From assembly GCA_021737205.1 (NCBI GenBank), contig JAIPEK010000074.1:1-9003 (forward strand): a DNA stretch of 9,003 nt. Reading direction: 5' to 3'. This stretch comes from Desulfarculaceae bacterium (GTDB taxonomy: Bacteria > Desulfobacterota > Desulfobacteria > Desulfobacterales > Desulfobacteraceae). The notes under the pieces are model-generated. The model was not told the DNA's origin. It saw nothing but the letters and a program-made list of their open reading frames with translations, and did not search any database. Positions within the stretch are counted from its first letter, which is position 1; each line of letters opens with the position of its first letter. Shown piece by piece: positions 6,046 to 9,003 of this stretch. The translations under genes were made by a program, and so were the position numbers.

Positions 6046-6960
6046 TTAACGGGGGCCGGCCTGTTCGAGGGCGGTCTGGAATTTTTTCCAGTCTTCCGGC
6101 CCGATACCGGATATGCCGAAGGGCCGTTCGGACAGATCGTGGCAGTCGGACCCGCCTGTGACCACGAGATCATACTTTTTCGCCCATGACAGGAGAAGGT
6201 TGGTATGGGAACGGGTGTGTCCCGGATAATACACTTCGATTCCTTTTATGCCGACATCCAGGAATCGCGGCATCAGTTTTTCCACGGTTTCCACGGGCGG
6301 CAGTACCTCCCGGTAATGCCCTTCGCCGGGCCAGGATCCGGCCGCAGGATGGGCGAGGACAAGGAGGACGGGCTCTTTTTCCGCCAGGGGGATGATGTCT
6401 TCAAGCGCGATTCCCGAGGGGAGGTAGGCCGGGCTGTTGTTCCCGATCACCCGGTTGATTTCATCTTTGTCGGTTATACCGTGAATTTCACTCAGCGCCA
6501 GGGCGAAGTGCCGCCGGGTGGCGTTTGAACTGTACTTTGCAATATCTTCATACAAAAGATCCCGCTCCAGCAGCGGGGTTTTGCCTCCGGGTCCGAAGAT
6601 CCGGTTGATTTCAGCCGTTCGGGCCCGGACCAGTTTTTCTCCCCTGCCGCTTTTGACCACTTCTTTGAGTTTCGCCCTGAAACGGGGATCTGCTGCGGAT
6701 TGAGGCGAGAAATAGCACAGCAGGTGCAGCGTTCCCGTAAACAAGGGCTCTTTGAACCGCACGGAGATTTCCACGCCGGGAACCACCTGAACTCTTTGGG
6801 TCTTCCCGGCGGCAAGGGCTTTTTCAATCCCGGCATCCGTATCATGGTCCGTTAAGCCCACCGCAGAGATACCCGCCTTTCCGGCCGTTGAAACGAGTTC
6901 TTCCGGGGTCAGGTCACCGTCAGAGGCGGTGGTATGATTGTGAAGGTCTGCAGTGATCAT
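6046..6960 (-). CDS. PHP-domain phosphoesterase (RNase AM / YciV-like)
   Basis: This is a 304-residue cytoplasmic metal-dependent phosphoesterase of the PHP superfamily. Characterised relatives of this length (E. coli YciV/RNase AM, about 290 aa) remove 5' nucleotides from short RNAs and hydrolyse 3',5'-bisphosphonucleotides such as pAp. Metal-binding motifs are all present: DLHNHT (Asp5, His7, His9), GLTDHDT (Asp38, His39), PGVEIS (Glu64), THLL-type GTLHLL (His79), LAHP (His204), YYPGH (His248) and GGSDCH (Asp272, His274). The insert between the second and third motif groups carries ARTAEINR and GNNSPAYLPS, as expected for the family. The start at 6960 is preceded by GGGAGAG on the minus strand. 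It ends 29 bp from the opposing CNBD gene, with no clear terminator between them. Family confidence is high; the exact substrate is inferred. Confidence 0.88.
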   Translation of the reverse strand: MITADLHNHTTASDGDLTPEELVSTAGKAGISAVGLTDHDTDAGIEKALAAGKTQRVQVVPGVEISVRFKEPLFTGTLHLLCYFSPQSAADPRFRAKLKEVVKSGRGEKLVRARTAEINRIFGPGGKTPLLERDLLYEDIAKYSSNATRRHFALALSEIHGITDKDEINRVIGNNSPAYLPSGIALEDIIPLAEKEPVLLVLAHPAAGSWPGEGHYREVLPPVETVEKLMPRFLDVGIKGIEVYYPGHTRSHTNLLLSWAKKYDLVVTGGSDCHDLSERPFGISGIGPEDWKKFQTALEQAGPR

Positions 6961-7150
6961 TAATCTCTCCCTTTTGGTTTTGTTTGATGAACCATTTTAC
7001 AAAATCCGTTCCATGTCAAGCAAAAATACCTTCATCACCGAATAAAAATAAGACCGGGGGGATAAACGCCTTGATTTTTATTACAATGATGTTAGAAAGA
7101 AGCTTTGTGTTTAAATAAAACAGAATGAAAATTCTTTGGGAAGGGAACAA
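6961..7150. promoter_or_regulatory. Divergent PHP/pckG intergenic region
   Basis: These 190 AT-rich bp separate divergent genes. For the PHP gene, minus-strand TTGACA (complement of 7014-7019) is followed by TAAAAT (complement of 6994-6999) at only 14 bp, too short for a normal sigma70 promoter. An overlapping sequence, TGGAACGGATTTTGTA (complement of 6998-7013), resembles a sigma54 -24/-12 site but has GT instead of the conserved GC at -12. For the plus strand, TACAAT (7082-7087) is a fair -10 element without a good -35. GGGAAGGGAA (7138-7147) provides the ribosome binding site for pckG. No hairpin or coding sequence was seen here. Confidence 0.35.
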
Positions 7151-9003
7151 ATGCTGAAGTATCAGAGCGGAATGGATATAGCCGAATCCATCGGCGGCGT
7201 GAACACGAAGGACCAGGCGCTTGAGGTTTTAAAAACAGTGATGGATGAAGAGCATTATGAACGGCTCATCAGTGTACCCAGTCCGAGGGTGTGGATCAAG
7301 ATCGCCAACGCCGTCCGGATTTGCAGCCCGGACAGGGTGTATATCAATACGGGAAGCGAAAAGGACAGAAGCTTTATCCGGGACCTTGCCGTGGACCGGG
7401 GGGAGGAAAATCCCCTTGCCATTGACGGCCATACCGTTCATTCCGACCTTGAGGAGGAACAGGGTCGGATCGTGGATCGGACCTTTTATGTGACGGATCC
7501 CGGCGAACACATCAGCAGCCTTGCCAATCGAAAGGACAGAGAAGACGCCCTTTCGGAAACCGAATCCAATATGACCGGCATCATGCAGGGCATGACAATG
7601 ATCGTCGGGTTCTATATGCGCGGCCCTGAAGGAGCCCCGGTGTCTAACCCGGCCATGGAACTGACCAGCTCCGCATATGTGGCGCACAGTGCCGAACTTC
7701 TGTACCGGAACGCCTATGCCGGTTTTGCAGCCGAGGTGGAGCGCCTGGGATACTTTTTTACCAACATTCACAGCCAGGGCAAAAACAGGCCCGAAGACCT
7801 GGAAAACGCAAGGGTGTTCATGGATCGGAACCACAGGACCACCTACAGTTTCAACTGCACGTATGCCGGGAATACGCTCCTTTTGAAAAAGGGGAATCAC
7901 CGGTTTGCAGTAGACCGGGCCGTATATGAAAAAAGAGGATCCGAGCTTGCCGAACATATGTTCATTACCGGCATCAAAGGGCCGGAGGGGCGTGTGACCT
8001 GGTGTGCCGGAGCCGCCCCGAGCGGATGCGGGAAAACCACGACAGCCATGGCCGGTCACCTGTTTCTCGGGGATGACCTGGTCCAGATGTGGCTGGACGA
8101 AGACGGTCATATCCGGGCGGTCAACCCGGAGTGCGGGATTTTCGGCATTCTGGAGAACGTAAACCGGGAAGGGGACCCGATTCTCATGAACGCACTTCGG
8201 CGGCCGGGATGCGAGGTGATCTGGTCGAACGTGCTTGTGGATCAACAGGATAAACCGCATTGGACCGGGCACGGAGAAACCTGTCCGGATACGGGAATAA
8301 ATTTCCAGGGCGGCTGGGAAAAGGGAATGACCGACTCACAGGGAAAGGAAGTGCCGATTTCCCACCCCAATGCCCGCTGTACCCTGTCGGCGGATTCTCT
8401 GAAAAATTACGCAGCCGGGTTTGACGGCAAGGAAGGGGTGGTCACCCGGATATTTACTTACAGCGGACGGGACAGCGACACCATGCCGCCGGTGTGGGTG
8501 GCGAAAAATCCGTATCACGGAGTGGCAATCGGTGCCTGCATCGTCTCCGAATCCACTGCCACGGAAGTCGGTGTGACCGGGGTCAGGAGAGCTCCCTGGG
8601 CCAACGCCCCTTTTATCCCCGGTCCGTTGGGGGATTATCTTGACGCACAGTTCGCCTTTTTCGGCAATGACCGGATTCCGGAGGGCAAAAAACCTGTAAT
8701 GGCGGGTTTGAACTATTTTTTAACCCATGAAGCCCGGGGCGGAGATTCCAGGGCCCTTCTGGGCGAAAAGCGGGATGTCAAGGTCTGGCTTGCCTGGCTG
8801 GAACGGTACGCCCACAAAGAGGTGGAATATATCGCCGCACCAATCGGAAATCTTCCCCTGTATGAAGATCTTTCTCTCCTTTTCCGTGAGATCCTGGACA
8901 AGGAGTACCCACAGGATCTTTACAAAAAGCAGTTTTCACTTTATATCGATCATATTGTAAAACGTATTGATCTTCAGAGACGGGCATACGCAGAGGAGCA
9001 GGG
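7151..9003 (+). CDS. pckG: Phosphoenolpyruvate carboxykinase, GTP-type, divergent (3' end cut off)
   Basis: The frame is open from the ATG at 7151 to the window edge: 617 codons plus two bases, so only a short C-terminus should be missing compared with about 600-640 aa for the family. The enzyme interconverts oxaloacetate and PEP with GTP/GDP, for gluconeogenesis or anaplerosis. Recognisable segments are MRGPEGAPVSNPAMELTSS (residues 156-174) matching the MGPxGSPLSKIGIELTDS block, TYSFNCTYAGNTLL matching SFGSGYGGNSLL, and the P-loop APSGCGKTT (289-297) with the family's reactive-type Cys293. They continue with GDDLVQMW and RAVNPECGIFGI, then ISHPNARC, and SESTATE at the active-site lid. The P-loop differs from the usual FPSACGKTN, and the lid and NWF regions diverge too. 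The start follows GGGAAGGGAA, and an in-frame TAA at 7112-7114 bounds it upstream. Confidence 0.88.
   Translation, partial: MLKYQSGMDIAESIGGVNTKDQALEVLKTVMDEEHYERLISVPSPRVWIKIANAVRICSPDRVYINTGSEKDRSFIRDLAVDRGEENPLAIDGHTVHSDLEEEQGRIVDRTFYVTDPGEHISSLANRKDREDALSETESNMTGIMQGMTMIVGFYMRGPEGAPVSNPAMELTSSAYVAHSAELLYRNAYAGFAAEVERLGYFFTNIHSQGKNRPEDLENARVFMDRNHRTTYSFNCTYAGNTLLLKKGNHRFAVDRAVYEKRGSELAEHMFITGIKGPEGRVTWCAGAAPSGCGKTTTAMAGHLFLGDDLVQMWLDEDGHIRAVNPECGIFGILENVNREGDPILMNALRRPGCEVIWSNVLVDQQDKPHWTGHGETCPDTGINFQGGWEKGMTDSQGKEVPISHPNARCTLSADSLKNYAAGFDGKEGVVTRIFTYSGRDSDTMPPVWVAKNPYHGVAIGACIVSESTATEVGVTGVRRAPWANAPFIPGPLGDYLDAQFAFFGNDRIPEGKKPVMAGLNYFLTHEARGGDSRALLGEKRDVKVWLAWLERYAHKEVEYIAAPIGNLPLYEDLSLLFREILDKEYPQDLYKKQFSLYIDHIVKRIDLQRRAYAEEQ

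Noticed and set aside
7229..8272. Long minus-strand open frame (347 codons) opposite the PEP carboxykinase gene
   Set aside because: It is antisense to a well-supported PEPCK and its translation shows no domain. High-GC third positions commonly leave such open frames.

Overview
The window is a stretch of bacterial chromosome from a GC-moderate, probably anaerobic organism. A menaquinone-type methyltransferase, a stand-alone cyclic-nucleotide-binding-fold protein, a COG2509-like flavoprotein and a divergent GTP-type PEP carboxykinase together suggest a Desulfobacterota (sulfate-reducing 'deltaproteobacterial') genome. That assignment rests on protein style and gene content, not on a marker gene, so it is moderate confidence. 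No rRNA, tRNA, CRISPR array, insertion sequence, integrase or phage gene is visible. Coding density is high and all eight genes look intact, apart from the two cut by the window edges.

Layout: (1) 1-1429, plus strand: the C-terminal end of a spermidine-synthase-like aminopropyltransferase, followed 11 bp later by a two-helix K+ channel with a cytoplasmic RCK (TrkA-N) domain. (2) 1430-1499: a long imperfect hairpin made of GTTCACGGTT-type words, sitting between convergent genes. (3) 1500-2225, minus: UbiE/MenG methyltransferase. (4) 2361-3872, plus: dnaJ then a QueD/6-pyruvoyl-tetrahydropterin synthase homologue. (5) 3860-5242, minus: an FAD-dependent dehydrogenase that overlaps the end of queD tail to tail by 13 bp. 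(6) 5243-5590: a 348-bp regulatory region with two well-formed back-to-back sigma70-like promoters. (7) 5591-6016, plus: the stand-alone cyclic-nucleotide-binding-fold protein. (8) 6046-6960, minus: a PHP-domain phosphoesterase of the RNase AM/YciV type. (9) 7151-9003, plus: GTP-type PEP carboxykinase, running off the right edge.

Most of these genes are housekeeping and not functionally linked to each other: quinone methylation, protein folding, queuosine or pterin synthesis, nucleotide turnover and gluconeogenesis. The part most likely to act as a unit is the aminopropyltransferase and K+ channel pair at the left edge. The channel gene also has a strong internal ribosome binding site and ATG just after the second membrane helix, placed as in the archaeal channel MthK, where an internal start supplies RCK-only subunits. 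Other points worth a second look are the CNBD protein that lacks the usual cAMP contacts, the four-cysteine cluster in the flavoprotein, the divergent P-loop of the PEP carboxykinase, and the intergenic hairpin repeat.
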